From UBA6821 sp044236545 (GTDB taxonomy: Bacteria; Verrucomicrobiota; Verrucomicrobiia; Chthoniobacterales; UBA6821): a stretch of DNA of 64,000 nt. The translations under genes and the position numbers were made by a program. The stretch's first letter is position 1, and each line of letters opens with the position of its first letter. The notes under the pieces were generated by a model, which saw only the letters and a program-made list of their open reading frames with translations, did no database searches and was not told where the DNA came from. The stretch spans positions 8,753-72,752 of the forward strand of contig JBIIGI010000003.1 in NCBI GenBank assembly GCA_044236545.1, in the 5' to 3' direction. Shown in pieces: positions 35,848 to 43,348 of the stretch.

Positions 35848-36870
35848 TCAGAAAGGATCTGGTGGTGGAGTGACACGAGACAGTGCCGCCTCCGAATCTT
35901 TGATGTTCAGGCGAGAGTAAATTTTGTGCACATCATCAGATGAGTGATTTACCAACTGCATTGCCTCCAATGCAGTCAATCCCGCCCTGTGGCATCTAGT
36001 TATAAAGCTGACTCGGCATGAGTGTGAGGTGGCTTCGCAAACAGATTTCAAGACCTCATTGAATCTCTGATTGGATGACTTCTTGAACTCAGGAACGGAG
36101 TATCCCTCCTCCCATTTGAGACCTTGGAGGTACTCCACAAATCGTTCCTTCATTGGCACTGTGTAGAGTTTGCGAGGATCGTTTGCCTTCCTTTTGCTGT
36201 CCTCGATCTGGATAGTCTTGTTTACAAAGTCCACACGAGATTTGTGGATTCGTGCCTCATTGAAGCGACAACCCAAGTTGATCAAGATCTCAAAGACTGT
36301 ACCCATCCATTCGTCCTTGGATTTTAGTGTTTCACGGATTTTTTGAATTTCATCAGAGGTAAGCTCTTTTTTTTGCTTTGCTGGCACAATAGGGAAACGA
36401 GCAAGGCTGATAACGTTCTTATCCAAGAACTCCCTTGCACAAGCCTCCCTCAAAATGCCTTTGAAAAAGCCGATCTCAAGTCGTGCTGTGTTGTGTTTGA
36501 CCTGCTGCTTTCTCCATTCAACGTACTCCATGACATGCTGGTACTTGAACTCCCTTGGGTGACGTATTTTTTTACCTTTCAACCACCCAGCGATGGTATC
36601 CCAAGCGATCTGGTAACGTTCTAGGGATCTAGGATTCTTGTAGTGGGATTGAAGGTGCATTGGTACCCATGCTGAGAAGTCACCACCATTTTGTGGGGAG
36701 ACCGCTTGCTCTGCGGCGGTGCGTTTGGCGCATTCCTTGTGGGCTTTGATGGTGTCTTGATCGTTATCATGCCTCAATTTCAGGCACTCATCCTTCCAAA
36801 TGCCCGTCTCCAAATCCCGGAAGCGAATATACCAGTATGGGGACCTTTTGACTTTTTTAAGCGATGCCAT
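35848..36870 (-). CDS. int: Tyrosine recombinase (integrase) of the element
   Basis: This 340-residue enzyme would cut and join the tRNA-Gln attachment sites. I use the ATG at 36870, which overlaps the excisionase-like gene; the longer frame upstream is antisense or shared sequence with no family support. The N-terminal part has an arm-binding-like segment (SPYWYIRFRDLETGIWKDE), then a core-binding helical domain. Catalytic residues are Arg202 in LGCRFNEAR, His283/Arg286 in SHSCR, His309 in VNHSS and Tyr318 in KIYSRL. The gene reads toward the left junction and ends before a strong terminator. Confidence 0.9.
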   Translation of the reverse strand: MASLKKVKRSPYWYIRFRDLETGIWKDECLKLRHDNDQDTIKAHKECAKRTAAEQAVSPQNGGDFSAWVPMHLQSHYKNPRSLERYQIAWDTIAGWLKGKKIRHPREFKYQHVMEYVEWRKQQVKHNTARLEIGFFKGILREACAREFLDKNVISLARFPIVPAKQKKELTSDEIQKIRETLKSKDEWMGTVFEILINLGCRFNEARIHKSRVDFVNKTIQIEDSKRKANDPRKLYTVPMKERFVEYLQGLKWEEGYSVPEFKKSSNQRFNEVLKSVCEATSHSCRVSFITRCHRAGLTALEAMQLVNHSSDDVHKIYSRLNIKDSEAALSRVTPPPDPF

Positions 36871-37114
36871 GATCAGCCCCCCCAGAGATTGATGCCATGA
36901 ATTGCCGAACCCAACGGACGGTAGTTTTTCGCCCAATGAACCTGCATCCACGCCTTTTCCAAAAATTGATCGTTTCCTTTCGAACTCCGATGATGTCGGC
37001 AATGTTCTGGGGGAATTCGAGTCGATCCAAGTCCCAAGCAAGCTTCTGATTGGGATTTTGAACAATGAAGCCCTGATCATCCAAACCTTTAGATATTCTT
37101 ATCAGATTATTCAT
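36857..37114 (-). CDS. Excisionase-like small DNA-binding protein
   Basis: The 85-residue product contains a helix-turn-helix-like segment (NIADIIGVRKETINFWKRRG) followed by RFIGRKTTVRWVRQF, a layout resembling MerR-like excisionases and other recombination directionality factors. It overlaps the start of the integrase gene by 14 bp and precedes it, as xis genes commonly do. The assignment is by position and fold resemblance. A 12-bp palindrome lies 8 bp before its ATG. Confidence 0.6.
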   Translation of the reverse strand: MNNLIRISKGLDDQGFIVQNPNQKLAWDLDRLEFPQNIADIIGVRKETINFWKRRGCRFIGRKTTVRWVRQFMASISGGADHGIA

Positions 37115-37122
37115 GGCTATCT

Positions 37123-37134
37123 CTATTTAAATAG
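37123..37134. promoter_or_regulatory. 12-bp palindrome CTATTTAAATAG upstream of xis/int
   Basis: This perfect palindrome lies just upstream of the excisionase-like start. The same 12 bp recur at 40399-40410, ahead of the three-gene operon; counting the orientation toward the genes, 14 bp (CTATTTAAATAGAG) match. It is a good candidate for a shared repressor operator, perhaps for the XRE protein at 42115. It could also be an AT-rich promoter feature. Confidence 0.55.
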
Positions 37135-37785
37135 CCCTAACTAGTTTTCCTTGTTTAATAACAAGAATCCGTAAGATATAAAAGCAATGGGATCTTTTAA
37201 TACCTTCTCTGTGGAATTTGATTAACTGCGCTTCTCGATTCATGATGGCTGAATCATAGCAATTATTTCCGGTAAAGCCGAGACTATAGTTCAATAAACA
37301 AGACCCATCAGTGTAATTTTCTTATTTCAATTAGGATTTAATCGTACAGGACGATTCTTATTGACTTTACCAGAAATCTCTTATAGCATAGCGACACTGA
37401 TTGCTCATCCATGAGCGATTGGCTACATACCTAAAAACACCCAGATTCGAGGGAAAAGTTGCTATTTTAACGATAAAAGTAGTCGTTTTAAGCGATTTTC
37501 TGAGATCCTAGAGGTGGGTTTACTCTGAAGGATATTCTAATCTTACGGAATAAAGACCACCGGGCGTGATTGGGCTTTGTATTAGACTCAAGTTCACTCT
37601 CCCAATCACAAAAATTATTGAAATGAACAAGCCAGTTGTAAGTAAGACTGTTATACACGGAATCAGGCAACTCACTTGCAGAACCTAATGAAATGTATTT
37701 CTCACATACCTAAAACGCAGCTATAGGCTGTAGTCTACAGTATTGATAATATATAAAACACTTCAATCATGATATAATATTCAAA
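37135..37785. other. Non-coding control or origin-like region of the element
   Basis: This 650-bp AT-rich gap holds no convincing gene; a 60-codon minus-strand frame at 37488-37670 is weak. Structured sites are visible: palindrome GCTCAT-CC-ATGAGC (37403-37416), palindrome CTGTAG-T-CTACAG (37728-37740), and a 12-bp direct repeat ACATACCTAAAA at 37425-37436 and 37704-37715. Imperfect inverted copies of ATTTCCGGTAAAG (near 37264) and CTTTACCAGAAAT (near 37366) also occur. Placed before the HUH-motif gene, the region could be its nick site or origin. A TATAAT lies at 37773-37778, only 7 bp before the next ATG. Confidence 0.45.
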
Positions 37786-38613
37786 ATGAAACCTTCTGTA
37801 GACATACTTGATCACATTCATCGCAATAAGGATATTATATCCATCTGTGATGGAGTCCCAATTTACCAAGTAGGGAGGTATCTCTATTATGGTCAAGATC
37901 GGGTGACTTCAGAGTTCATCTCTTTTATCAAGATTCCTTTCTCTTATGTCTCTCATATCAGATTTAATCCCAAGAGGTACTTAAACTCTAATTCTAGAAG
38001 GCTTAGAAGTGCATTTGTAAATCTTCTGCTTAAAGAGATAAACGCATACATAATAGGATCTTATCCCAAAATTATTTCTGGGAAACGTACCATTAGATGT
38101 ATTTTAAAGACCGAGTATGGATCAATTGATGATCAGGCTCATGTCCACATCCTTTGGCTGATTGATGAAAGAGTCAGAGATCTGGTGTCTGAAGCTGTCT
38201 TTGAGTTTTTTTCCAATCATATGGATAAGACTTCCGGACCGATACAGTCGATTGTCACCCAACCGATTCAGAATGTAGGCGAACAAATCTCATATTTCTG
38301 TAAAGTTCAAGGAACAAGAGATCCTGATTATCAGTACTTTAATGGGTTTAAGAGGATCTTGAAAAAGTATCAAACCAGTGCTGCCGTATCGCTCCCCGAT
38401 CATCTAGCATACCAAAACCAATGTCATTCTTTACCAGCTTTCCTTCAAAGGACTGTTCTACTCCCAGGGATTACCAGCGGCTTTTCAAAACCAAAGACAT
38501 CCCATTCTTGGGACTTCTCCTTTCAAAGCCCTGTTCTGAGAATGTTCATGAGACCTTCGATTCCCCTTTGGGATACTACTCTTACAGCTTCGAGAAACCA
38601 GCTGACGGAATGA
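37786..38613 (+). CDS. HUH-motif protein, probable rolling-circle replication initiator or relaxase-like nuclease
   Basis: The 275-residue protein has the two key motifs of HUH endonucleases in the right order: a His-hydrophobic-His site in QAHVHILWLID (residues 119-121) and a YxxK motif, YFCK (170-173), 50 residues later. Motif 1-like hydrophobic strand FISFIKIPF lies at about 44-52. Such enzymes nick one DNA strand through a tyrosine to start replication or mobilisation. A helicase domain is absent. The C-terminal ~60 residues are low in typical protein features and overlap another frame. Repeats and palindromes upstream could be its target. The family is inferred from motifs only. Confidence 0.55.
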   Translation: MKPSVDILDHIHRNKDIISICDGVPIYQVGRYLYYGQDRVTSEFISFIKIPFSYVSHIRFNPKRYLNSNSRRLRSAFVNLLLKEINAYIIGSYPKIISGKRTIRCILKTEYGSIDDQAHVHILWLIDERVRDLVSEAVFEFFSNHMDKTSGPIQSIVTQPIQNVGEQISYFCKVQGTRDPDYQYFNGFKRILKKYQTSAAVSLPDHLAYQNQCHSLPAFLQRTVLLPGITSGFSKPKTSHSWDFSFQSPVLRMFMRPSIPLWDTTLTASRNQLTE

Positions 38614-39065
38614 AGATTACCTCTCAGATCAGTCAGAAGACTCTGAGGAGGCTCTTCAGAGAGAAGTTCTTCGGATTTAGAGAGGCTTTAACCCAAACAG
38701 GCATCGGAAACTGTGGGTACGAACTGAGGATCAAGGAACGCCCTTTACGCCTTCCAAATTCTCGGATGGGTAAAGACCTAGAAAGGTTCGGAAAAACGAT
38801 TGTACGCCCATTTACGGCGCAGGAAGACCCATTCCTGATGAAGCTCAAGGACGTTCCCCTGTACTCATGGCTTGATGACAGTGAAGAAGAGCGTGTGAAC
38901 CTGCCTTTCTGCCCCTTAGATGGTCCTGGAATATCCCTTCTTAAAGCATCCATACGCACACCAAGAACCCATTGGAACGGATGCGGAAGGGAATGGGGAT
39001 TCAGGATTTGCGGTGACTGCCTTGGAGTTCTTGGATCCCTTCCTGTCTATTTGAAGCAATCCTGA
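38610..39065 (+). CDS. Unknown protein coupled to the HUH-motif gene
   Basis: The ATG at 38610 overlaps the TGA of the preceding gene (ATGA), which suggests translational coupling and gives 151 residues. The same frame is open further upstream to a possible ATG at 38421, so the two frames overlap for 193 bp; a frameshift joining them is possible. The product is basic in its first half (KTLRRLFREKFFGFREAL). Later it has three cysteines (FCPLDGPG, WNGCGREWGFRICGDC), which might bind metal. I recognise no family. Its end overlaps the convergent gene on the other strand by 19 bp. Confidence 0.55.
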   Translation: MKITSQISQKTLRRLFREKFFGFREALTQTGIGNCGYELRIKERPLRLPNSRMGKDLERFGKTIVRPFTAQEDPFLMKLKDVPLYSWLDDSEEERVNLPFCPLDGPGISLLKASIRTPRTHWNGCGREWGFRICGDCLGVLGSLPVYLKQS

Positions 39066-39580
39066 AAAGCCTTCTCTTCTTGGGAGTCGAGTAGAAGTCC
39101 GTATTCCCTGAGATTTTCCAAGGGCCAACGCTGACCTGCAATTTTCTCCACAGGAATATACTCGTTCATCAGTTCTGCAATCTGGTAGTAATCGGTCACA
39201 AAAGTTGGCTCATGGATCTGATTCTGTCCTCTGCGAGTTGCCTTGTCTTCAAGAGCAGCCCAATCAGTCTCTTTGAGCTTCGTAGGTGAATCCAACTGAA
39301 CCCAGCTAAGTGGACGCACCTTTCTTTCGTCTGCCATCAGGAGCAACAGAAGGCTTCCATCGAACAATGAGGTTCTGGCATGGACTGAGAGAACGGTCTT
39401 GGAAGATCTGTTCATCAACATATCCCACACCATCAGGATCGAATTCGGTTTTTGATGTCCGAGCCCAATCAAATCAATCTCTAAACGATCTGGTTGCTCC
39501 TCCAGAGCCTTTAACACCTTTTCGTAGAGTTCTTTAACTCCATCATCAGCAAGGTTTAAGACCAAACGGTAAGTCTTCAT
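39047..39580 (-). CDS. Unknown protein with a ClpP/crotonase-like look, third gene of an operon
   Basis: This 177-residue protein has an alternating strand-helix pattern that resembles the ClpP/crotonase fold: LEIDLIGLGHQKPNSILMVWDML, then KTVLSVHARTSLFDGSLLLLLMADERKVRPLSWVQL (segments at about 33-55 and 61-97). In ClpP-like proteins the last segment carries the catalytic Ser and the agxRxxxPxsxxxxH stretch; here ADERKVRPLSWVQLD lacks the His, and the Ser is not clear. If the fold is right it is probably non-catalytic. Its ATG overlaps the stop of the upstream gene by 4 bp. Confidence 0.5.
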   Translation of the reverse strand: MKTYRLVLNLADDGVKELYEKVLKALEEQPDRLEIDLIGLGHQKPNSILMVWDMLMNRSSKTVLSVHARTSLFDGSLLLLLMADERKVRPLSWVQLDSPTKLKETDWAALEDKATRRGQNQIHEPTFVTDYYQIAELMNEYIPVEKIAGQRWPLENLREYGLLLDSQEEKAFQDCFK

Positions 39581-39831
39581 TGGATGGGCTTATCCAAAAG
39601 TCGATTCACGTTCAAAAACTCTACCAAGGCATCAAACAATAAGTCGGGAATCACATCTGAATCGACATCGACTTCAAAGTACTGCTCAAAGGCTTCAACT
39701 TCAGAGATTGTTGCCTCTACCTCGAAGGTTTGGGACTCGTTTTCAAAGAAGCAGACTTCAGGACATCCATTGGAACGAGCATCATCAGTGTAAAGGAGTT
39801 TCCCAGCCTCCTTGGTGGTGAATTTGATCAT
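39577..39831 (-). CDS. Small acidic protein, second gene of the operon
   Basis: The 84-residue product is very acidic (many Glu/Asp, e.g. FEVEATISEVEAFEQYFEVDVD) with no transmembrane segment or known motif. It overlaps the next gene by 4 bp (ATGA) and lies 5 bp after the first gene. Tight spacing implies the three proteins are made together and may form a complex. Acidic small proteins in mobile elements can be inhibitors or DNA mimics, but nothing specific supports that here. Confidence 0.55.
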   Translation of the reverse strand: MIKFTTKEAGKLLYTDDARSNGCPEVCFFENESQTFEVEATISEVEAFEQYFEVDVDSDVIPDLLFDALVEFLNVNRLLDKPIQ

Positions 39832-39836
39832 CAGGG

Positions 39837-40322
39837 TTATCCCTTGAGGGAATACTGAGTGGTTTTCTTGCTACCCGTGATCTCAAGGAAGTCTTTGCAG
39901 TTTTTCTGGAAGGCTATGAACCTCGGGCGAGAGATATCCAAAGCGGCAAAAATCTCTTTGCTTCCTGCCTTCCTGCCACCAGCTAGCAATGTCGAAAGCT
40001 TCTGTTTCAACACCTCATCAGTAACAGTGGGATGGAATTTACGGATGCCCCGATGTTTGGATGCGGTCGGAGTGCTTTCCACAGTGTGACCAAGCTCTTT
40101 TAACTTATCATGTATCTCCTTTAACTCTGCTTTGAGTTTAACCTGAAGACCTTCGATCTGTTGATTATACTGGGTCTTGATATGATTTTCTCTGATCAAA
40201 AGCTGTTCAATTGCCTTCTGCTTCATCTGCTTAAACTCATCAAAGAAGTTTTTATCCAAATTAGAGTCAGGGGATTTAATATCAGAAGTCTTTGGCTCAG
40301 AAGACTTGAATGGATTAATCAT
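39837..40322 (-). CDS. Coiled-coil protein with a putative DNA-binding C-terminus, first gene of the operon
   Basis: The 161-residue protein begins with a polar segment. A charged coiled-coil stretch follows (about 27-78: FDEFKQMKQKAIEQLLIREN, QQIEGLQVKLKAELKEIHDK). The C-terminal part (about 100-160) looks like a winged-helix or helix-turn-helix domain: KLSTLLAGGRKAGSKEIFAA, LDISRPRFIAFQKNC. This layout suits a DNA-associated dimer. No family is recognised. The 12-bp palindrome at 40399-40410 lies 77 bp upstream of the start and is shared with the int/xis promoter. Confidence 0.55.
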   Translation of the reverse strand: MINPFKSSEPKTSDIKSPDSNLDKNFFDEFKQMKQKAIEQLLIRENHIKTQYNQQIEGLQVKLKAELKEIHDKLKELGHTVESTPTASKHRGIRKFHPTVTDEVLKQKLSTLLAGGRKAGSKEIFAALDISRPRFIAFQKNCKDFLEITGSKKTTQYSLKG

Positions 40323-40398
40323 TTGACCATTAAATCAAAAATAACTGGTAAACGCAAGAACGAAATTCAATATGAATGCTATTCAATAAAACGGCAAT

Positions 40399-40410
40399 CT
40401 ATTTAAATAG
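40399..40410. promoter_or_regulatory. Second copy of the palindrome CTATTTAAATAG
   Basis: It lies between the divergent three-gene operon (start 40322) and the small plus-strand gene at 40547. Together with the copy at 37123 it suggests coordinated control of the integrase/excisionase pair and this operon by one regulator. Confidence 0.55.
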
Positions 40411-40546
40411 AGGTTATTTTCAAAATCCTGTTTTATTACAAGATTTGATATTATCCTTACCCATCTGTTAATTTTTCTTACTAGCAGGAGGCGATGACTG
40501 GTCGATGGTATTGCATATTCGATCTTACGGGTAAGTAACTACCGGC

Positions 40547-40822
40547 ATGAAAAGAAAGAAACGCAAACCGAACTCCCTATATGCAAATGCATCCCTAACC
40601 ATCAGACTCCCGTACAGTGCAAAAGCTCTTATCCGAGACTTCTCAGAGACCAAGAAACGCACACTAACCAAGACGGTCTTGGATGCTATCGACAGGTATC
40701 ATCCACTCAGAGCCTTCCATGACAGGAAACTGGATGAGATGGCTAGAATTTGCGGAGAACTGCCTCCTGAAGTAGAAAAAGAGACCACTGCCCTATTTCC
40801 CTTCATGCTGGAGAGCGAGTAG
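40547..40822 (+). CDS. Ribbon-helix-helix-like small protein
   Basis: This 91-residue protein has a basic N-terminus (KRKKRKP). A strand then two helices follow, ASLTIRLPYSAKALIRDFSE and KRTLTKTVLDAIDRY, which resemble the ribbon-helix-helix fold of CopG/Arc regulators and mobilisation accessory proteins. It could be a repressor or an auxiliary of the HUH-motif protein. The gene stands alone between divergent and convergent neighbours. Confidence in the fold is moderate. Confidence 0.5.
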   Translation: MKRKKRKPNSLYANASLTIRLPYSAKALIRDFSETKKRTLTKTVLDAIDRYHPLRAFHDRKLDEMARICGELPPEVEKETTALFPFMLESE

Positions 40823-40975
40823 TCGATACAGGACACCTCAAGACTCGCTACAAAATTCTTGGAGAGTGATATTCATGCAAGCGATTACATGATCTTTCTA
40901 CACCAAACGGCTTTCAGTGCAATCACTACGTGCAGTCATGCTGCACCGTCTGATGATTGTCATATGACTTGAGAG
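40823..40975. other. Gap between convergent genes with small hairpins
   Basis: It contains GTGCAG-TCATG-CTGCAC (40930-40946) and TGACT-TGAG-AGTCA (40965-40978, running into the end of the resolvase gene). No T-run follows, so terminator function is unsure; a resolvase crossover site is another option. Confidence 0.3.
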
Positions 40976-41533
40976 TCAAGCAGCCTTCGCCTTCAAATCC
41001 CTGTAAAACGTAGCTCTAGAAATTTTCAACGTCTGGCAAATCTGATTGATGCTCATTTTGCCGTCCTTGTAGAGAGTGGATGCGCTGGCGATCCGATTCT
41101 CATTCACAGACTTGGGCCTCCCTCCCAGCCGCCCTCGTGCCCTGCTTGCCAATAGACCTGCCTGTGTCCTTTCTCGAATGAGGCTTCTCTCGAATTCTGC
41201 CATTGCTCCAAATATTTGGAACACGAGCATCCCTGCCGAGTTTGTTGTGTCCACTGGCTGAGTCAGGCAACGAAATCCGATGCCTCTATCCTTGAGCGTG
41301 TTGATCGTCTCGATCAGGTCTCGAAGACTCCTTCCAACCCGATCCAACTTCCAACAAACGATCACATCACCACTTCGGGCAAACTCGATTGCTTCCCTCA
41401 ATCCCTTTCGATCTGATTTCGCACCAGAGGCAATATCTTGGAATATGCGCTCACACCCAGCCTTCTTCAGTTCATCCTCTTGTAAGTAAAGGAATTGATC
41501 CGAGCACGAAACTCTCATGTACCCAATGTTCAC
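40976..41533 (-). CDS. Serine recombinase of the resolvase/invertase family
   Basis: Small serine recombinases invert or resolve DNA between short sites. The 185-residue protein has the catalytic serine in YMRVSCSDQ (Ser9), FARSGDVIVCWKLDRVGRSLRDL, and ERSLIRERTQAGL in the long E helix. A C-terminal helix-turn-helix (MSINQICQTLKISRATFYRD) completes the classical architecture. The GTG start at 41533 is chosen since the first strand MNIGYMRVS needs it. It may resolve multimers of the element or invert a segment; no paired long inverted repeats around it were spotted. Confidence 0.93.
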   Translation of the reverse strand: MNIGYMRVSCSDQFLYLQEDELKKAGCERIFQDIASGAKSDRKGLREAIEFARSGDVIVCWKLDRVGRSLRDLIETINTLKDRGIGFRCLTQPVDTTNSAGMLVFQIFGAMAEFERSLIRERTQAGLLASRARGRLGGRPKSVNENRIASASTLYKDGKMSINQICQTLKISRATFYRDLKAKAA

Positions 41534-41702
41534 TTGGGAAGATTACCAAGAATATCTCATAAAGTCAACTAAAAAACATAAAATGAGACATAGAAATATG
41601 AGACGAGTTTATGAATCATATTTTATGCGTTTCTAGAGTATCAACAGAAAAAATCTCTTTGAATCATCAAGGCTACGTTTTTTGAGACAGTTCAAGGCAG
41701 AA

Positions 41703-41737
41703 AAAAACCCATCCCCAGTATAAGAGGATGGGTTTTT
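41703..41737. terminator. Rho-independent terminator
   Basis: A perfect 12-bp stem AAAAACCCATCC (41703-41714) with GGATGGGTTTTT (41726-41737) and an 11-nt loop has a T-run on the minus strand, placing it directly after the small gene that ends at 41756; it would also work in the other direction. Confidence 0.85.
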
Positions 41738-41755
41738 GAGAAGTTATCTTTTAGA

Positions 41756-41944
41756 TTACCTTTGATACTTGAACTCACCATCGGAACCATACGTTATGGA
41801 TGCGCCAACGCTGTCCTTAACCGTAACAGTTGAAGATGTGTATCCGATCAACTCTGTTCCATCCTTTTGAAACTTATAATTTCCATTTTCATCATAAACA
41901 ATCACTGAATTCCCATCTTGCTTTGCAGATCCTATTGCGCTCAT
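41756..41944 (-). CDS. Small hypothetical protein (62 residues)
   Basis: It starts at an ATG and ends 18 bp before a strong terminator, which supports it as a real gene. The sequence is made of short strand-like repeats (NSVIVYDENGNYKFQKDGTE, then SSTVTVKDSVGASITYGSDG) and suggests a small beta protein. No signal peptide or known family is evident. It lies divergently from the XRE regulator, with 170 bp between. Confidence 0.55.
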   Translation of the reverse strand: MSAIGSAKQDGNSVIVYDENGNYKFQKDGTELIGYTSSTVTVKDSVGASITYGSDGEFKYQR

Positions 41945-42114
41945 GTAGTTATTATGTTAGTTTTGCTCTAGTGTTTTAAAAGCAAGTAGTTACCTTGCCT
42001 TTAATTGGATGTATGTCAATTTCTTGACCACGCAATCGTAATGCATGGCAAGAGCCACGCAAGCAAGAATATCCCGAAAATCGGATAATCCTGTTTCTGG
42101 GTTAATTCTAGCCC

Positions 42115-42372
42115 TTGAAAAAGCGGCTATCTAAATCCCTCTACTCAGACCGCTGGGAGCAGTTGCTCAAAATCCTGAAACGCCTTCGTGTTGAAAAAGG
42201 GCTGACTCAAGTGCAGCTTGCAGCCCAGCTTGATCGCCCACAGTCGCTCATTGCCAAGATTGAATCTGGAGAGCGCAAGTTGGATGTCTGTCAGTTCCTC
42301 GACTACTTGGAAGCTCTGGACGCAAGCGCAGAGGAAGTAGTTCGAGAGATTGAGCAGACTGTGAAGGAGTGA
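42115..42372 (+). CDS. XRE-family transcriptional regulator
   Basis: The 85-residue protein is a single helix-turn-helix domain of the XRE type: ILKRLRVEKGLTQVQLAAQL, then SLIAKIESGERKLDV. It is likely to repress element genes, and the CTATTTAAATAG palindromes are plausible targets, though this is not shown. The track start is a TTG at 42115; the frame has no upstream ATG. It converges with the Mrr-like gene with only 10 bp between stops, so it may help control the restriction genes. Confidence 0.85.
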   Translation: MKKRLSKSLYSDRWEQLLKILKRLRVEKGLTQVQLAAQLDRPQSLIAKIESGERKLDVCQFLDYLEALDASAEEVVREIEQTVKE

Positions 42373-42382
42373 AGAGCGATCC

Positions 42383-43228
42383 CTAAAAATCAAGGAACCA
42401 CTGCTCATCAACCATCACTTCTTGAACAACTCTCTCCTTCACGGAAATGCCTAGTCGAAAGTCTTTGAGCATCTGAACCAATTCACTCCCATCAATCAGA
42501 TCCAGTGGAGTAGCCCCGTCCCGAAGTGCTTCTAACCTAGCTTCTCTGGTGAAGGTACCTGTTGTGATAATGATCCCTTTATCAGCCCTGCCATCCATTG
42601 CTCCTCTGAAATCTCTAATCACAGCATTGGAGACACTTCCTTTGTACCGTTTGCACTGGAAGAAGACGTGAAACGATAGGATTGCACCCATTTTCAAAAT
42701 CCCCTTGCCATCAATACCTCCATCTCCAGAGCGTCCAGTAACTTCAACTTGAACGAAACCTGCCTCCCTGAGGACCCGTTGGCATAATCTCTCGAAAGCC
42801 TCTGGTTTGATATTCTTAACAGCCTCAAGAACTTCCGTTTCCCATTTTCTACCATCACCATTGATATCGGTCTTTGGCTGCTCAGGTTTTTTGGCATTTT
42901 TACGGAGGGCATAGCTTTCAGACCTGTTTTTCCGTTTAACCTCATCCTTGTTAACCTGCTTGGTCTTTTGACCTTCAGAGGTCAAAGCCCATACTCCTCT
43001 CGCGGAATTCTCAATCAACCCAAACTGTTTCAAGTAGGATCTTGCCCAAGCAAGATTGTACGAAAACTTTGGTCTATTGCCTTCGTGGATTACCTCCAGA
43101 TCTTTGTCTGTCAACTTGAGGTCAGCGGCAACTTTCTCTTCAAGCTCTGATATGCTGGCTGAACCACCAAGAGCGTGAAGTGCCTTTAAAAGCGGGTTGA
43201 TGAGTTCGTCATATTTTGGAACAGCCAT
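42383..43228 (-). CDS. Mrr-like modification-dependent (type IV) restriction endonuclease
   Basis: The 281-residue protein has a winged-helix Mrr N-terminal domain (about 1-90: LINPLLKALHALGGSASISE, FSYNLAWARSYLKQFGLIEN) and a PD-(D/E)xK nuclease domain. The nuclease domain shows FERLCQRVLREAGF, TGRSGDGGIDG (Asp173) and FFQCKRYK (Gln191-Lys193), the core of Mrr catalytic domains. Mrr enzymes cut methylated DNA. It is divergent from the EVE-HNH gene, 120 bp apart, so both probably share a control region. Confidence 0.9.
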   Translation of the reverse strand: MAVPKYDELINPLLKALHALGGSASISELEEKVAADLKLTDKDLEVIHEGNRPKFSYNLAWARSYLKQFGLIENSARGVWALTSEGQKTKQVNKDEVKRKNRSESYALRKNAKKPEQPKTDINGDGRKWETEVLEAVKNIKPEAFERLCQRVLREAGFVQVEVTGRSGDGGIDGKGILKMGAILSFHVFFQCKRYKGSVSNAVIRDFRGAMDGRADKGIIITTGTFTREARLEALRDGATPLDLIDGSELVQMLKDFRLGISVKERVVQEVMVDEQWFLDF

Positions 43229-43348
43229 AAATCATTCAATAATGGGCGATGGTGAAAACTCTGGTGATACGGAGTTCTGAAGGATGATGCTAGGCAATGC
43301 AACCTTCTTATCTTGATGGATCATCAGGAAAGGCAGCATTCTGTGGAT

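Noticed and set aside
37488..37670. 60-codon minus-strand frame in the element's control region
   Set aside because: No start signals or family features; the region is better explained by repeats and palindromes.
37740..37785. Sigma-70 promoter directly before the HUH gene
   Set aside because: The TATAAT is only 7 bp before the ATG and no -35 element lies at a proper distance; a leaderless transcript is possible but unproven.
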